Numbered from the stretch's first letter, positions 42,627 to 51,642 are shown. The stretch is 64,000 nucleotides of DNA from an uncultured Bacteroidia bacterium (GCA_903904515.1 CAIVCR010000012.1:1-64000); one strand, 5' to 3'. The notes: a model not told the origin generated them from the sequence alone. Program-made: numbers and translations.

Positions 42627-44413
42627 ACTTCCGAATTCTTTCTTTTCAAACACCTAACCCAGTCAATCTCAAAGTAGTGTGGAAGCGCATCTGAACTTAG
42701 GGGTTTGTGAATACTGCCAACAAAATTTAAAAATAATTCAACTGAATTTGTGGTGAACTGCTCACGATGAACCACATGATTATTGATCTTCCAAACCAGC
42801 GAGTTATTAAGCACTTCGAGTCTGTAAATATGAAAATCGCTAAAATTAAGTCCTTTAATCTGAACCAGTTTTTTGGCTGTTCCATTTCCCGGTTGTTCAA
42901 TAATCCCGATTCCAACACGGTTATGGCCGCTTCTGAAAACATCAATCTGGGGAAAAGGCTCGTAACCGGTTAGTGAAAAGGCACTTGTAATTGCTGCTTC
43001 AGCCCGAAATTTAACCTTCGCCTCAATGACACCCTCCTTAAATTTAAAACTATTTCCCGTATTTAATATTGCTGAGCTATATTCAAAATTCTTAGGGATG
43101 AGACCAATGGCAGGATCCCAGACTTTCCCTTCCAATTTTTCGGCCTTCGTCACAATAGAGAGTACCTGATTTTTGATTTCAATATTCTTCACCCCTGAAT
43201 AAGCCTGTAATTCTGCAGCTTGTGAAAAACTAAATCCGGCTATTTTGGCACCCCAGTAATTTTCCGGCTCCCATAGTTTGGTCGATAGATGGGGCTCTGA
43301 GAAATTCTCATCAAGAACAATATCCCATTGGTCGAAAAAGGAGAGCTCAGAACTCTTTTTAAGTTTATGATAAGTTGTGATCAGGGTACTTTTTTCCAAT
43401 TCACCAAGCTCTTTTTCCAGCCTGAATTCAGCCGTTAATTCAAACCGTTTTTTATTCTTCAGAAATTCAACCCGCTGGATAAATTCAGGATTCCCGATCT
43501 TTATTCTCAATTCAAGTAGCCTGGCTAAAGCGGCTGAAGCAGCGATTTCTTTATAATTCGCATAAATTGAGGAGTTGATACATTTACGGTAAAATCGGAT
43601 TTCGTCATTTTTTGACAAATTGGTATATTCCTCAAATACTTTATAATCAGAGGTTGTTTTGTACCGCTCCTTATTCATCAGATAGGCCTCATACTCGAGA
43701 AAATGTGCAGAACCTGTTTCAATTTTAAGTTGCTCAACTTTATTGGAAAGATCATGCTTCTCAACAATCAGCATATTCTTATAAGCTGCAGACTTTAAAA
43801 AATTACGGTATGTTTTAACCTTTAAATCCTCACCCTTAAAGTCTACCAGATCTCCGTTTACTGCAGGATCAAACTTCAGAAATAGATGATAATCATCAGA
43901 TTTCAGGGTTTTATAATAGCGTTTTAACCTCGAATTTCGTTGTAATGACTGATATTCGTGTCTTTTGAAATACTCGGCAGATCCTTTATATCGCAACCTC
44001 TCTGTCTCCGTTTTACGTTCTATGAAATCAACCGATTGGACGATATGTTCCAGTTCCATAAAACGGGCAAGTTCAGGGCTTTTAGCAAAAAGATTTACCG
44101 TTTCAAAATCAGACGACTGTATAAACCTGAAGTAATCTTTAATTGGTTTTAATTTTTCCAGTGTTGCAAGTTCACTCAGCAAATGATTTTCGTCACTGCT
44201 TTTGAGGTTCAGGTTTTTAATTTCCCGCTTTTTTACCTGGAAATCATCCGATTGCACTATAAGTTTAAGTTCATTGTATCTGGCCAATTCAGCAGAAGCT
44301 TCAATGAAATGCAACTCATCCCTCATTTTAAAAAGTTCAGTCCATGCTGAATCAATCTTTTGAGTTTTAGGAATTAACCCCAATAAATACCGTAATCGAA
44401 ATGAAAGAGACAT
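42623..44413 (-). CDS. Signal-less protein with tandem helical repeats and catalytically dead GH16-fold domain
   Basis: 596 aa, no signal peptide. Residues about 20-365 consist of degenerate repeats of 25-60 residues with the theme SxELxRxxELxxxxxSxxF, then a YxxFxEYxxL-like helix; they are charged, aromatic and strongly helical. Residues about 370-590 resemble the concanavalin-like GH16 sandwich (WDPAIGLIPKNFEYSSAIL, GVIEAKVKFRA, YFEIDWVRCL). Where active GH16 enzymes have ExDxxE, this protein has QIDVFRSG, so both catalytic Glu are missing. That suggests binding without hydrolysis. I do not recognise a named family for the whole protein. It is followed by the ATGA-coupled PAS gene. What it binds is unknown. 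Confidence 0.65.
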   Translation of the reverse strand: MSLSFRLRYLLGLIPKTQKIDSAWTELFKMRDELHFIEASAELARYNELKLIVQSDDFQVKKREIKNLNLKSSDENHLLSELATLEKLKPIKDYFRFIQSSDFETVNLFAKSPELARFMELEHIVQSVDFIERKTETERLRYKGSAEYFKRHEYQSLQRNSRLKRYYKTLKSDDYHLFLKFDPAVNGDLVDFKGEDLKVKTYRNFLKSAAYKNMLIVEKHDLSNKVEQLKIETGSAHFLEYEAYLMNKERYKTTSDYKVFEEYTNLSKNDEIRFYRKCINSSIYANYKEIAASAALARLLELRIKIGNPEFIQRVEFLKNKKRFELTAEFRLEKELGELEKSTLITTYHKLKKSSELSFFDQWDIVLDENFSEPHLSTKLWEPENYWGAKIAGFSFSQAAELQAYSGVKNIEIKNQVLSIVTKAEKLEGKVWDPAIGLIPKNFEYSSAILNTGNSFKFKEGVIEAKVKFRAEAAITSAFSLTGYEPFPQIDVFRSGHNRVGIGIIEQPGNGTAKKLVQIKGLNFSDFHIYRLEVLNNSLVWKINNHVVHREQFTTNSVELFLNFVGSIHKPLSSDALPHYFEIDWVRCLKRKNSEV

Positions 44414-44561
44414 ATAATTTGTTTTTAATCTGCACTATACAAAAATAATGATAATGGACGAATATGACGGTAAAACTAAGTAAATAATGAACTGTTTTTT
44501 AGTCATCCATAGAATTTACAGCTATTTTTCGGTTTAAACCATCATTGCCACTGAAAAAGTC

Positions 44562-44569
44562 TATTTTTG
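44562..44569 (+). promoter_or_regulatory. -7 box TATTTTTG for the rRNA methyltransferase gene
   Basis: TAnnTTTG match 26 bp before the ATG at 44595. Confidence 0.5.
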
Positions 44570-44594
44570 AAATTCTATGACTTAAAACGTTAAA

Positions 44595-45992
44595 ATGATT
44601 TTACCCGAGATATTTATCAGGAGGATGGCCAAAATCCTGGATCAGGAATTTAATGCGTTTGAACACTCTTTTGATAATGAAATAGCTACAACAATCAGAA
44701 TAAATTCTTCAAAATACAAGGATATTCCGGCATTATCGCCAGTTGCCTACTGTGCTACCGGGTATTATATCCCCAAACGACCATTATTCACTATTGATCC
44801 GTTTATCCATGCCGGGGTTTATTATGTCCAGGAGCCAAGTTCCATGTTTTTGGAACAGGCTGTCCGGCAAATAAATCTGCCACCCGGAAGCAAGGTTCTC
44901 GATTTATGCGCCTCACCTGGCGGAAAATCGACGCATCTTGCATCGCTGTTATCTGAACAATGTCTTTTGGTGAGCAATGATGTAATCAGGACACGAAGTC
45001 AGATATTATCCGAGAATCTTAAAAAATGGGGGAATCCAAATGTCATTGTAACAAATAGCGATCCTCACGATTTCCAAAGAGTACCCCGGTTTTTTGATTT
45101 AATCGTGGTGGATGCCCCCTGTTCCGGAGAAGGTCTTTTCAGACGCGATTCCAATGCGGTACTGGAGTGGTCACCCGACAATGCACAGCTTTGCGCACAA
45201 CGACAACAGCGTATTCTTGCCGATGTATGGCCATCGCTCAAAGAAGGGGGTACTTTGATTTACAGCACTTGCACCTTTAATCCGGCTGAGAACGAGGAAA
45301 ATATTCAATGGCTCAGCGAGTTTGCCGAAATAGAACCGATCAATTTAAAGCTTGATGATTCGTGGGGAGTTACATTAACCGATGCCGCAGGTTTTCCCTG
45401 CTACCGGTTCTATCCTCATAAGGTAACCGGGGAAGGATTTTTTATGGCTGTCGTTCGAAAGGGAGGTTCAGCAGGTCAGGTTCATCAGCGAAAAAACAAG
45501 GATAATCCACTTCTGGCTACTAAAGGGGAAAAAGAATCGGCCAAACCCTTACTGATCGCTGAAAGTCTTGATATTCTGAGATTTGAAGATTCCTTACTTG
45601 CGTTCCCTGCACAGCTAGTCGCTGAATTATTGCAGATAAAAAATAATCTCAGGATTGTTCATGCGGGGGTAAAAATCGGGGAAATCAAGCAAAAGGATCT
45701 GCTGCCTGCCCACGAATTGGCCTTATCGACAATTCTGAACAGATTCCAATTCCCTGAAATTGAACTGACGATTGAAGAGGCGCTTACCTATTTAAAAAGG
45801 GACGATATCAATCCAACTTCGACTAACAAAGGTTGGAACCTGGTAACGTATCGAAAGATCCCCCTTGGATGGGTTAAAAATCTGGGGAACCGGTTTAACA
45901 GTGCCTTTCCTAAAGAGTGGAGAATCAGGATGTCGATAACAGATTTCAAGGATGAAAGACTCAGGGAAGAAATGATTAACTTTCCGCTTTAA
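44595..45992 (+). CDS. RsmF-like rRNA m5C methyltransferase
   Basis: 465 aa, cytosolic. SAM-dependent RNA cytosine-C5 methyltransferase of the NOL1/NOP2/Sun family. YVQEPSSMF precedes the SAM motif VLDLCASPGGKSTHLA; VDAPCSGEGLFRRD holds the release Cys and STCTFNPAENEENI the nucleophile Cys. A C-terminal extension (about 290-465) matches the RsmF/YebU layout with a PUA-like tail. In E. coli RsmF modifies 16S rRNA C1407. Which base this enzyme modifies is not shown by sequence. Confidence 0.92.
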   Translation: MILPEIFIRRMAKILDQEFNAFEHSFDNEIATTIRINSSKYKDIPALSPVAYCATGYYIPKRPLFTIDPFIHAGVYYVQEPSSMFLEQAVRQINLPPGSKVLDLCASPGGKSTHLASLLSEQCLLVSNDVIRTRSQILSENLKKWGNPNVIVTNSDPHDFQRVPRFFDLIVVDAPCSGEGLFRRDSNAVLEWSPDNAQLCAQRQQRILADVWPSLKEGGTLIYSTCTFNPAENEENIQWLSEFAEIEPINLKLDDSWGVTLTDAAGFPCYRFYPHKVTGEGFFMAVVRKGGSAGQVHQRKNKDNPLLATKGEKESAKPLLIAESLDILRFEDSLLAFPAQLVAELLQIKNNLRIVHAGVKIGEIKQKDLLPAHELALSTILNRFQFPEIELTIEEALTYLKRDDINPTSTNKGWNLVTYRKIPLGWVKNLGNRFNSAFPKEWRIRMSITDFKDERLREEMINFPL

Positions 45993-46074
45993 CTGTGAGT
46001 GTTTGAATTTATAAATTCTTTACTGTAGGAAAGACTATCGACTAGTCAGGCTCCTATAAAAGAATCAGTCTCCG

Positions 46075-46998
46075 CTAAAAATGGCCATTGGCAATCGTTT
46101 GTTTCCGAACTAAAATTCGATGTTGCCCAATCCCAATAATTACAACTCCGAACATCGCAATAACGCCTCCGGCAACCTGGTGAGTCAAAGGAAGTGTTCC
46201 AAAAAAAAGAAAGGCAATCGGAATAATAATAATTCCCTTCGTTGACTGAATAATCGTTCCGCGTGAAGCCTCAATATATCGGTATGCTTTATAGACGAAC
46301 AAAATCGCCAGGACAGGATCAAGAATACCTGCAATAACCGTATTTGTAAATGCCCGTGGAGTAATCACAAAAGGAGTTCTGGTAACAATAACCCAACCTG
46401 AAAAAAAGAGAAGAAGCCAAAAAGTCCGGTTAAAAGTCAGGATTTCAGGCGATAGATCATTGACCTTTGCACGCACAATTACGGTTGCTGTAGCAGCTCC
46501 CAGACAATTCAAAACCACAAGTCCTGTACCCGGAATAAGGAAATCTTTAAAATTGAGATTTCCTGAATAGCTTGTAAGCGCTGCCCCGACAAAGACTACA
46601 AATATTCCAACGCTTTCCAAAAATGAAAATCGTTCCTTCAAAAAAGCAATGCCAAGAATTGTGGTGAAAAGTGGGAAAAGATTCCCGAGAAATCCGGTTA
46701 CGGCTGGTTCAGGAATCGCATTTACCGCAGCATAAAAAGTCGAGACGGTAATAATCTCCAACAATCCGAGGGTGGGGAAAATCCACCACATGGCTCGGGG
46801 CGTAGATTTCAGTTTTGTAAAACCTCCTTTTACCGCCATAATAATCACATTGATAAGAAATCCGGCAGCACACATAATAAACAGGAAAAGCGGCAGTGAG
46901 ATCTCATTCAAGGCAGCCTTACTAAAAACATAAACATTGCTAAAGGCAAGAGTAGCTAGAGCAATGTAAATATATCCATTCGTAATCTTATTATTCAC
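46075..46998 (-). CDS. EamA-family (DMT) transporter
   Basis: 307 aa with ten predicted membrane segments and two EamA halves (about 10-140 and 155-290); GTG start. PEPAVTGFLGNLFPLFTTILG and the matching second half IEASRGTIIQSTKGIIIIPI carry the typical glycine/proline breaks. The family exports or imports metabolites such as amino acids and nucleotide precursors; the substrate cannot be read. Downstream it is convergent with the rRNA methyltransferase gene (82 bp apart). Confidence 0.83.
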   Translation of the reverse strand: MNNKITNGYIYIALATLAFSNVYVFSKAALNEISLPLFLFIMCAAGFLINVIIMAVKGGFTKLKSTPRAMWWIFPTLGLLEIITVSTFYAAVNAIPEPAVTGFLGNLFPLFTTILGIAFLKERFSFLESVGIFVVFVGAALTSYSGNLNFKDFLIPGTGLVVLNCLGAATATVIVRAKVNDLSPEILTFNRTFWLLLFFSGWVIVTRTPFVITPRAFTNTVIAGILDPVLAILFVYKAYRYIEASRGTIIQSTKGIIIIPIAFLFFGTLPLTHQVAGGVIAMFGVVIIGIGQHRILVRKQTIANGHF

Positions 46999-47079
46999 AA
47001 TATCAGTCGGTATTAAATGGTCGTTAACAGATTAAGTAATAAAATCAATAAAATGTCGTAATTAATATTTTCTTCTCTG

Positions 47080-47215
47080 GACCTCCCCCAACCCAGACCT
47101 CCCCCAACCCAAACCTCCTTCTCCCCTCCAGAGGAGGAGAGAAGGAGGGCAGTAAGGCACTGGATGCGGGCCAAAAGCCTCCTCTTTGGGGAGATTTAGA
47201 GGGGTCAAAAAGGAG
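47080..47215. repeat. Pyrimidine/purine-rich intergenic repeat element with strong hairpin
   Basis: Within the gene gap 46999-47500. Two exact copies of a 16-bp unit (GACCTCCCCCAACCCA, 47080-47095 and 47096-47111) lead into a hairpin. Its arms are CCTCCTTCTCCCCTCC (47114-47129) and 47133-47148, with one mismatch and a 3-nt loop. A further CCTCTTTGGGGAGATTTAGAGGGG segment lies at about 47189-47212. The strand bias is sharply different from the AT-rich surroundings, which suggests a dispersed extragenic element. Confidence 0.65.
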
Positions 47216-47336
47216 AAAACCGCAATTTTAAGTAGTACATTATATCTTACCTATTACTTATTATCAATTTGGCATCTGTTCATAGGGGCGAAATTACAAT
47301 TCATTTTTGGTGAATGATGACTCCCCATTTAATTTT

Positions 47337-47366
47337 AAAAAAAAGGCCGCCCTCTCAGACAGCCTT
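47337..47366 (-). terminator. Terminator downstream of the second Gfo/Idh gene
   Basis: On the minus strand AAGGCTGTC pairs, with two G-T wobbles, with GGCGGCCTT around a short loop (47343-47366). It is followed by eight T (47337-47344). It lies about 135 bp beyond the Gfo/Idh stop and about 28 bp beyond the short remnant at 47394, to which it may originally have belonged. Confidence 0.8.
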
Positions 47367-47393
47367 CTTAAAAATTTCATGTTGCAAGACAAC

Positions 47394-47450
47394 CTACTTC
47401 TTTTCAGGTTTTGCCGCCGCTTTTTTATTGCAATTTTTTAAACAAAGCAA
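47394..47450 (-). pseudogene. Possible 3' remnant of a small basic protein gene
   Basis: The minus strand reads a short open stretch ending KNCNKKAAAKPEKK-stop (TAG at 47394-47396), directly before a good terminator. The Lys/Ala/Pro tail resembles the ends of small basic proteins. An in-frame TGA at 47451 blocks it upstream and no start context is visible. It could be a decayed gene end or chance. Confidence 0.2.
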
Positions 47451-47500
47451 TCAACCTGTAGGATGAAATTTAGTCGGAAGTCGATTATAACATTCAAAAA

Positions 47501-48868
47501 TTAAACAACATCCGGAACAATATATGGCTTCCGGTATTCACGGGTAAGCATCTTGTCTGCCTCTTTATCCTTTACAAATTTCTCCTTCAGACCGTCAAAG
47601 GTAAGCTCGCGCCCTAACCGGTAAGAGATATTAGCCAGTGCAGGGAGTGCTGACGACATATATCCATCTTCAATATCACAATGAAGATCTTCATTCTTCC
47701 CCGAACGAATGGCGTCAATCAGGTTAGCGTAGTGGCTACCGCCACCCGGAGGGGCGAGAAAGGTTGGATCTGCCGGTTTTTCGTTTACACCCGACCCTGC
47801 AAATGGTTTCTCTTCGCGTTTGCGGTAAGCTTTCCAGTTTCCTCCGTCGATTTCGAGATACCCGTCGGTGCCATAAAACATGTTTCCAATCCGGATTCCC
47901 ATACCGGACTCCGTATTGGTATAGCGCCCGCGGGTTTCAAACTCAAGGATTTTACCATCACTGTATTTGAGCAAGGAAGTTTGAGTGTTTGGAGTTTCCT
48001 GTTCACACTCTTTAGGATTAATACCAAAAATATTTCCAGCAGAATAGACCGAAACGGGATGTTCATTTTTATTCATCCCCCAACGCGCAATGTCAAACTG
48101 ATGTGGTCCCTGATTTCCGGTATCGCCCGCTCCCGTCTGCCAGAACCAATGCCAGTTATAGTGACCTTTCTTTTCGTTGTAAGGTCTCCATTGACAAGGC
48201 CCAAGCCAGTAATCGTAATGGAGCGATGCCGGAGGTTCGCTATTTTCGGTTCGGCCAAAGGAATCACGCGGCTTAAAACACAAACCCTTAGCCATAAAGA
48301 CATCACCGATTCCACCCTCATGCAGAAATTTCATCGCTTCCATAACACCGGGAATTGAACGGTTTTGAAAGCCGGTCTGAACCCTTACATTATACTTTCG
48401 TGAGGCATCTATCATTCGCCTTCCTTCAAACAAATTGTGACATGCCGGTTTTTCGACATATACATGTTTACCGGCCTGGCATGCCCAGATCGTTGCAAGC
48501 GCATGCCAGAAATTGGGAATAGCCAGCGAAACGGCGTCAATCTCCTTATCCTCAAAGACCCGTCTCATATCCCAAACCGTTGTTGGTACATCACCAGTCA
48601 GGGATTTAACAGTCTTTAAACGGTCAGCAAAATACTGCTCGTCAGCATCACAGAGGGTTTTCAGACGGACATTTTTACTCTCTTTAAGTTCGCACCAACT
48701 TTTAATGTGGGTACCTCCCTGTCCGCGAATACCGATAACAGCGACATTCACACGTTCGTTTGAACCCATAATCGAATTATAGGAGTTCCTGCCAAAGCTG
48801 CTTGCTCCAATTGAGATGCCGGCACTTCCCAAAACACTTTTCTGAATAAATTCTCTTCGGTTTGTCAT
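47501..48868 (-). CDS. Exported Gfo/Idh/MocA-family oxidoreductase (second copy)
   Basis: 455 aa with a twin-arginine leader (TNRREFIQKSVLGSAGISIG). Rossmann site VAVIGIRGQGGTHIKSW, then LAIPNFWHALATIWA and HVYVEKPACHNLFEGR, where EKP with its Lys is intact, unlike the HKP of the copy at 28142. The C-terminal GDTGNQGPHQFDIARWGM loop supplies the usual Asp/His. It probably oxidises a sugar or cyclitol derivative with bound NAD(P) outside the cytosol. The two exported copies are only distantly alike. It is divergent from the Tat-exported protein at 49170, with which it may share a substrate. Confidence 0.87.
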   Translation of the reverse strand: MTNRREFIQKSVLGSAGISIGASSFGRNSYNSIMGSNERVNVAVIGIRGQGGTHIKSWCELKESKNVRLKTLCDADEQYFADRLKTVKSLTGDVPTTVWDMRRVFEDKEIDAVSLAIPNFWHALATIWACQAGKHVYVEKPACHNLFEGRRMIDASRKYNVRVQTGFQNRSIPGVMEAMKFLHEGGIGDVFMAKGLCFKPRDSFGRTENSEPPASLHYDYWLGPCQWRPYNEKKGHYNWHWFWQTGAGDTGNQGPHQFDIARWGMNKNEHPVSVYSAGNIFGINPKECEQETPNTQTSLLKYSDGKILEFETRGRYTNTESGMGIRIGNMFYGTDGYLEIDGGNWKAYRKREEKPFAGSGVNEKPADPTFLAPPGGGSHYANLIDAIRSGKNEDLHCDIEDGYMSSALPALANISYRLGRELTFDGLKEKFVKDKEADKMLTREYRKPYIVPDVV

Positions 48869-49026
48869 TGAATTATTTTTAAAGGATTTTCATACACTTT
48901 TATAATTTGTTTTATTGATTGTCGAATTTTAAAATTTGACATTAAAAGTATAATTAACAATGGTGATATCCGAGAATTTCAGAAAATTATTTTTTTGAAA
49001 TTCCACATTAAATTATCGATCCTTGA

Positions 49027-49034
49027 TACCTTTG
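49027..49034 (+). promoter_or_regulatory. -7 box TACCTTTG in the divergent gap 48869-49169
   Basis: TAnnTTTG match 136 bp before the ATG at 49170, leaving a leader of about 125 nt. The rest of this 301-bp divergent gap is AT-rich; no repeat, hairpin or further promoter could be supported, and no clear box was found for the minus-strand Gfo/Idh gene. Confidence 0.45.
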
Positions 49035-49169
49035 TAATCTGGCGATCTAAAACTGATTTAAAGCATTCGGAATTTTGCTTCAAATAATAGCAACGGCTTC
49101 ATTTCTATGTATTAATGTCACGATCCAAAATCTTTAATATGTTGCAAAGCTTCATAAACCAATACTAAG

Positions 49170-51170
49170 ATGGCAAGTAGAGATAATAAATCAAGACGGA
49201 GCTTTATAAAAAAGGCAGGATTAGTAAACGCAGGGTTAGTTTTAGGACTACAGCTACGCAGTTCCAACAAAAATCCGACAAGTGATTTAAGGCTCACCAA
49301 TGTTGCTGGAATTAAAATAGAATTGCTGAATTCCGCCAATGGATTGGGTCTTGGTACAATCTCCTTAAACGGGCAAAAACTGGAATCCTTACCAATGGAA
49401 GGTATTATGTTTCTCCGAAACATTGCCAACGGTGAAATCAGATGGCTAAAAGGAGATGAATTGAAACAAATAAACCCTCGGAATGTGATTCTGAGTGGCA
49501 GCATGGTTGTTGATGGAGTTACATTTGCAGGCAAATTGGAAATTGCAGTTGACGAAACGCTTGCAGCCATCAGATTAACACCCTCATGGTCTGTCTCACA
49601 CGATTTGCAAGGGTGGGAAATTGGTCTAACCTATCAAAACTGGGGCAGTAGAGATTGGCGGGTACAGAGTTACCCTTTTGCCGGAAATAGCGAAAAGGTT
49701 ACCATTACTCCAATGCGCTACTGCGGAATACCCGGTGTTCTTGTTTATGACCAGGAGTTATCATTGACAGTGCTATTTGCACTAGATAGTCAATCCGATT
49801 ATCTGAATCCAACGACCTGGAAAGGAAAAACAAATTTTGTATTTGAAAATGGCAAAACTCCGCCGCAGTTTCTGATTGGCGGAGGAAATTTGTCCGCCAA
49901 AACAGACTACCAGTTACCATTACAACTGTTTCTGAGTGACGCAGGGAGTTTTACTCCAACAATTTCCGAAATTATGCGAACCTGGATGAGGGTAAATGAG
50001 TATAAAGTTGACACTTCGCTCCATGTTCGTTCGCCGCAAGAGGCATTTGACCTTGCGGTCACAGGTCGGCGCAACATGAGGAGCTGGCGCCCGGGATGCG
50101 GCTATGAGCACCATAAGGACACACCATTTATTTATATCGCGAATAATCCATACATCGCTTACTTTGAGTATTTGCTTTTTGGCATTACGAAGGAGAAAAT
50201 CTGGAGAGACAGGGCTTTTGAACAGATTGATTTCTTACTCAAAGGACAACAGGAAAGTGGAGTATTTCATACCTGCTGGTACTTTAAAAAGCTCAAAAAT
50301 GCAGATAGCTTTTGTAGCTGGGATTGGGATCATGACGGGTATAAAGTGGATATGAACCTTTGGGCTTCCCGATATATTCTTCAAACGTGGCAGCTTCTAA
50401 AGGAGAAAGAGGGTATTGACAGACAAGATTGGTACAACGCAGCTATCAGGTCACTTTCGTGGATAGTGGCGCAACAGAATCCGGATGGCGGACTCCCCCA
50501 GGTGGTAGAGATAAATACAGGAAAGAAATCACAGTCAGTCGTTATGGCCCGATCTTTAGTCGGTTTTCCAATTATTGCAAAAATAACCGGTGATGAACGA
50601 TATCTAAAACTGAGTCTTGATCTGGAAAAATTTCTCAGAAAGAATGTTGAGAATAAATTCTGGTATACAGGCATGCATCCGGATCTTCCTCCCGGGGATT
50701 TTGAACAGGATAGCATTTATGGAGTAGTGGAATATTGGTTGGATAAATATGACCGGACAGGAGAGAAGGAATGTCTTGATCACGCAGAAGCGAATGCCTT
50801 TTATGCGCTTTTATATTGGTGTCCAACGCAGCTGAATTGGGTCAAAAATCCCACCCAATGTGCACATAGTGAACAACAAAATTTCAATCAATATTCGGTT
50901 TATAATTATGGAAATCGTAAAATACAGTGTCTTGACAGGTTGTACAAAAAAACAAAGAATCCTCTGTTTGAATCCCTTAAAAATCGTGTGATACAACTAA
51001 ATTTCTTCACCCAGGTAACCGAAGGGGCCTATCGCGGAGCGGTAACGGAAGCAATTGCTGACCCCTGGCTTGAGCGCGAAGATGGCTTTGAATATCAGGG
51101 TAATCCCTACACAAGCGAATTGGTCGCAGATCTGATGATCCAATTAATTGAGTTGGGATTAGTCAAATAA
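49170..51170 (+). CDS. Tat-exported protein with (alpha/alpha)-barrel-like domain, unrecognised family
   Basis: 666 aa. The leader SRRSFIKKAGLVNAGLVLG is Tat-like. Residues about 35-270 look like a beta-sandwich (repeated short strands, GTISLNGQKLESLP, FAGKLEIAVDETLAAIRLTP). Residues about 290-660 are helical with features of a six-hairpin glycosidase or lyase: RRNMRSWRPGCGYEHHKDT, TCWYFKKLKNADSFCSWDWD, LSWIVAQQNPDGGLPQ, SIYGVVEYWLDKYDRTG and CAHSEQQNFNQYSVYNYG. Asp and His pairs in these loops are candidates for catalysis. I do not recognise a CAZy family. Divergent from an exported Gfo/Idh oxidoreductase, so a role in glycan or glycoside breakdown is likely but not shown. Confidence 0.6.
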   Translation: MASRDNKSRRSFIKKAGLVNAGLVLGLQLRSSNKNPTSDLRLTNVAGIKIELLNSANGLGLGTISLNGQKLESLPMEGIMFLRNIANGEIRWLKGDELKQINPRNVILSGSMVVDGVTFAGKLEIAVDETLAAIRLTPSWSVSHDLQGWEIGLTYQNWGSRDWRVQSYPFAGNSEKVTITPMRYCGIPGVLVYDQELSLTVLFALDSQSDYLNPTTWKGKTNFVFENGKTPPQFLIGGGNLSAKTDYQLPLQLFLSDAGSFTPTISEIMRTWMRVNEYKVDTSLHVRSPQEAFDLAVTGRRNMRSWRPGCGYEHHKDTPFIYIANNPYIAYFEYLLFGITKEKIWRDRAFEQIDFLLKGQQESGVFHTCWYFKKLKNADSFCSWDWDHDGYKVDMNLWASRYILQTWQLLKEKEGIDRQDWYNAAIRSLSWIVAQQNPDGGLPQVVEINTGKKSQSVVMARSLVGFPIIAKITGDERYLKLSLDLEKFLRKNVENKFWYTGMHPDLPPGDFEQDSIYGVVEYWLDKYDRTGEKECLDHAEANAFYALLYWCPTQLNWVKNPTQCAHSEQQNFNQYSVYNYGNRKIQCLDRLYKKTKNPLFESLKNRVIQLNFFTQVTEGAYRGAVTEAIADPWLEREDGFEYQGNPYTSELVADLMIQLIELGLVK

Positions 51171-51212
51171 AAAAACACACGATTTACACTTATCAGGTGT
51201 AAAATCGTGTGT
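51168..51212 (-). terminator. Terminator shared by tRNA-Ser and the upstream convergent gene
   Basis: Arms 51175-51189 (ACACACGATTTACAC) and 51197-51212 pair with one bulged base around a 7-nt loop. The A-run at 51168-51175 gives a T-run on the minus strand, so the main use is ending the tRNA-Ser transcript. In the plus direction there is no T-run. Confidence 0.75.
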
Positions 51213-51247
51213 AGATTTCGTAATCAATTGATATTAAATCTTTATTG

Positions 51248-51335
51248 CGGAGAGAGTGGGATTCGAACCCACGGTACCCTTTTGGAGTACACACACTTTC
51301 CAGGCGTGCTCCTTCGACCACTCGGACATCTCTCC
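51248..51335 (-). tRNA. tRNA-Ser (anticodon GGA)
   Basis: 88-nt class II tRNA. The acceptor stem GGAGAGA pairs with TCTCTCC, with discriminator G at 51248. The T-arm reads GTGGGTTCGAATCCCAC. The anticodon loop CTGGAAA gives GGA (plus-strand 51299-51301), decoding UCC/UCU. The long variable arm (GTGTGTACTCC...) is typical of tRNA-Ser. CCA is not encoded and must be added after transcription. Confidence 0.97.
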
Positions 51336-51378
51336 TGGTCAAATACAACTGAAACAAATTCCCATTTCAATTGTGGCA

Positions 51379-51386
51379 CAAAAGTA
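51379..51386 (-). promoter_or_regulatory. -7 box TACTTTTG for tRNA-Ser
   Basis: Minus-strand TAnnTTTG match 43 bp before the mature 5' end. It falls in the 307-bp gene gap 51336-51642, whose only other feature is the sigma-54-like site at 51583. Confidence 0.5.
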
Positions 51387-51582
51387 GGAGAATTTTTCAG
51401 TTTGTGACCACTTAAACAATAAAAACCTCTTCCAAAAACAAAATCATCGCTGACCTACTGGAAAATAAACGAATCCAGTCGTTAAAAAGTGTTCGTAAAC
51501 GTACATGACATATTCAGAACCGGACAATAATTATACCTAAAAAAAATACCTATAAATCTATCATTAAGGCAATTAAAAGAAA

Positions 51583-51597
51583 TGGCACATTACTTGT
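51583..51597 (+). promoter_or_regulatory. Candidate sigma-54 promoter TGGCAC-N5-TTGT
   Basis: The -24 element TGGCAC (51583-51588) is perfect; after exactly five bases comes TTGT (51594-51597), one mismatch from the -12 TTGC. Predicted initiation near 51609 leaves a leader of about 34 nt before the ATG at 51643. No enhancer-binding activator gene is in the window. Confidence 0.5.
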
Positions 51598-51642
51598 CAT
51601 ATTACCATTATTGATTCTCAAACACACTAAATTCATTCAGTC

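Noticed and set aside
47080-47111. Two-copy 16-bp direct repeat as a CRISPR array or attachment site
   Set aside because: The copies abut without spacers, and no integrase, tRNA target or cas gene is present.
47681-48358. 225-codon plus-strand open frame
   Set aside because: Antisense to the second Gfo/Idh gene, whose Rossmann and EKP motifs are intact; composition typical of an antisense frame.
51248-51335. Tyr or Leu tRNA, both also class II in bacteria
   Set aside because: The anticodon loop CTGGAAA reads GGA, which decodes serine.
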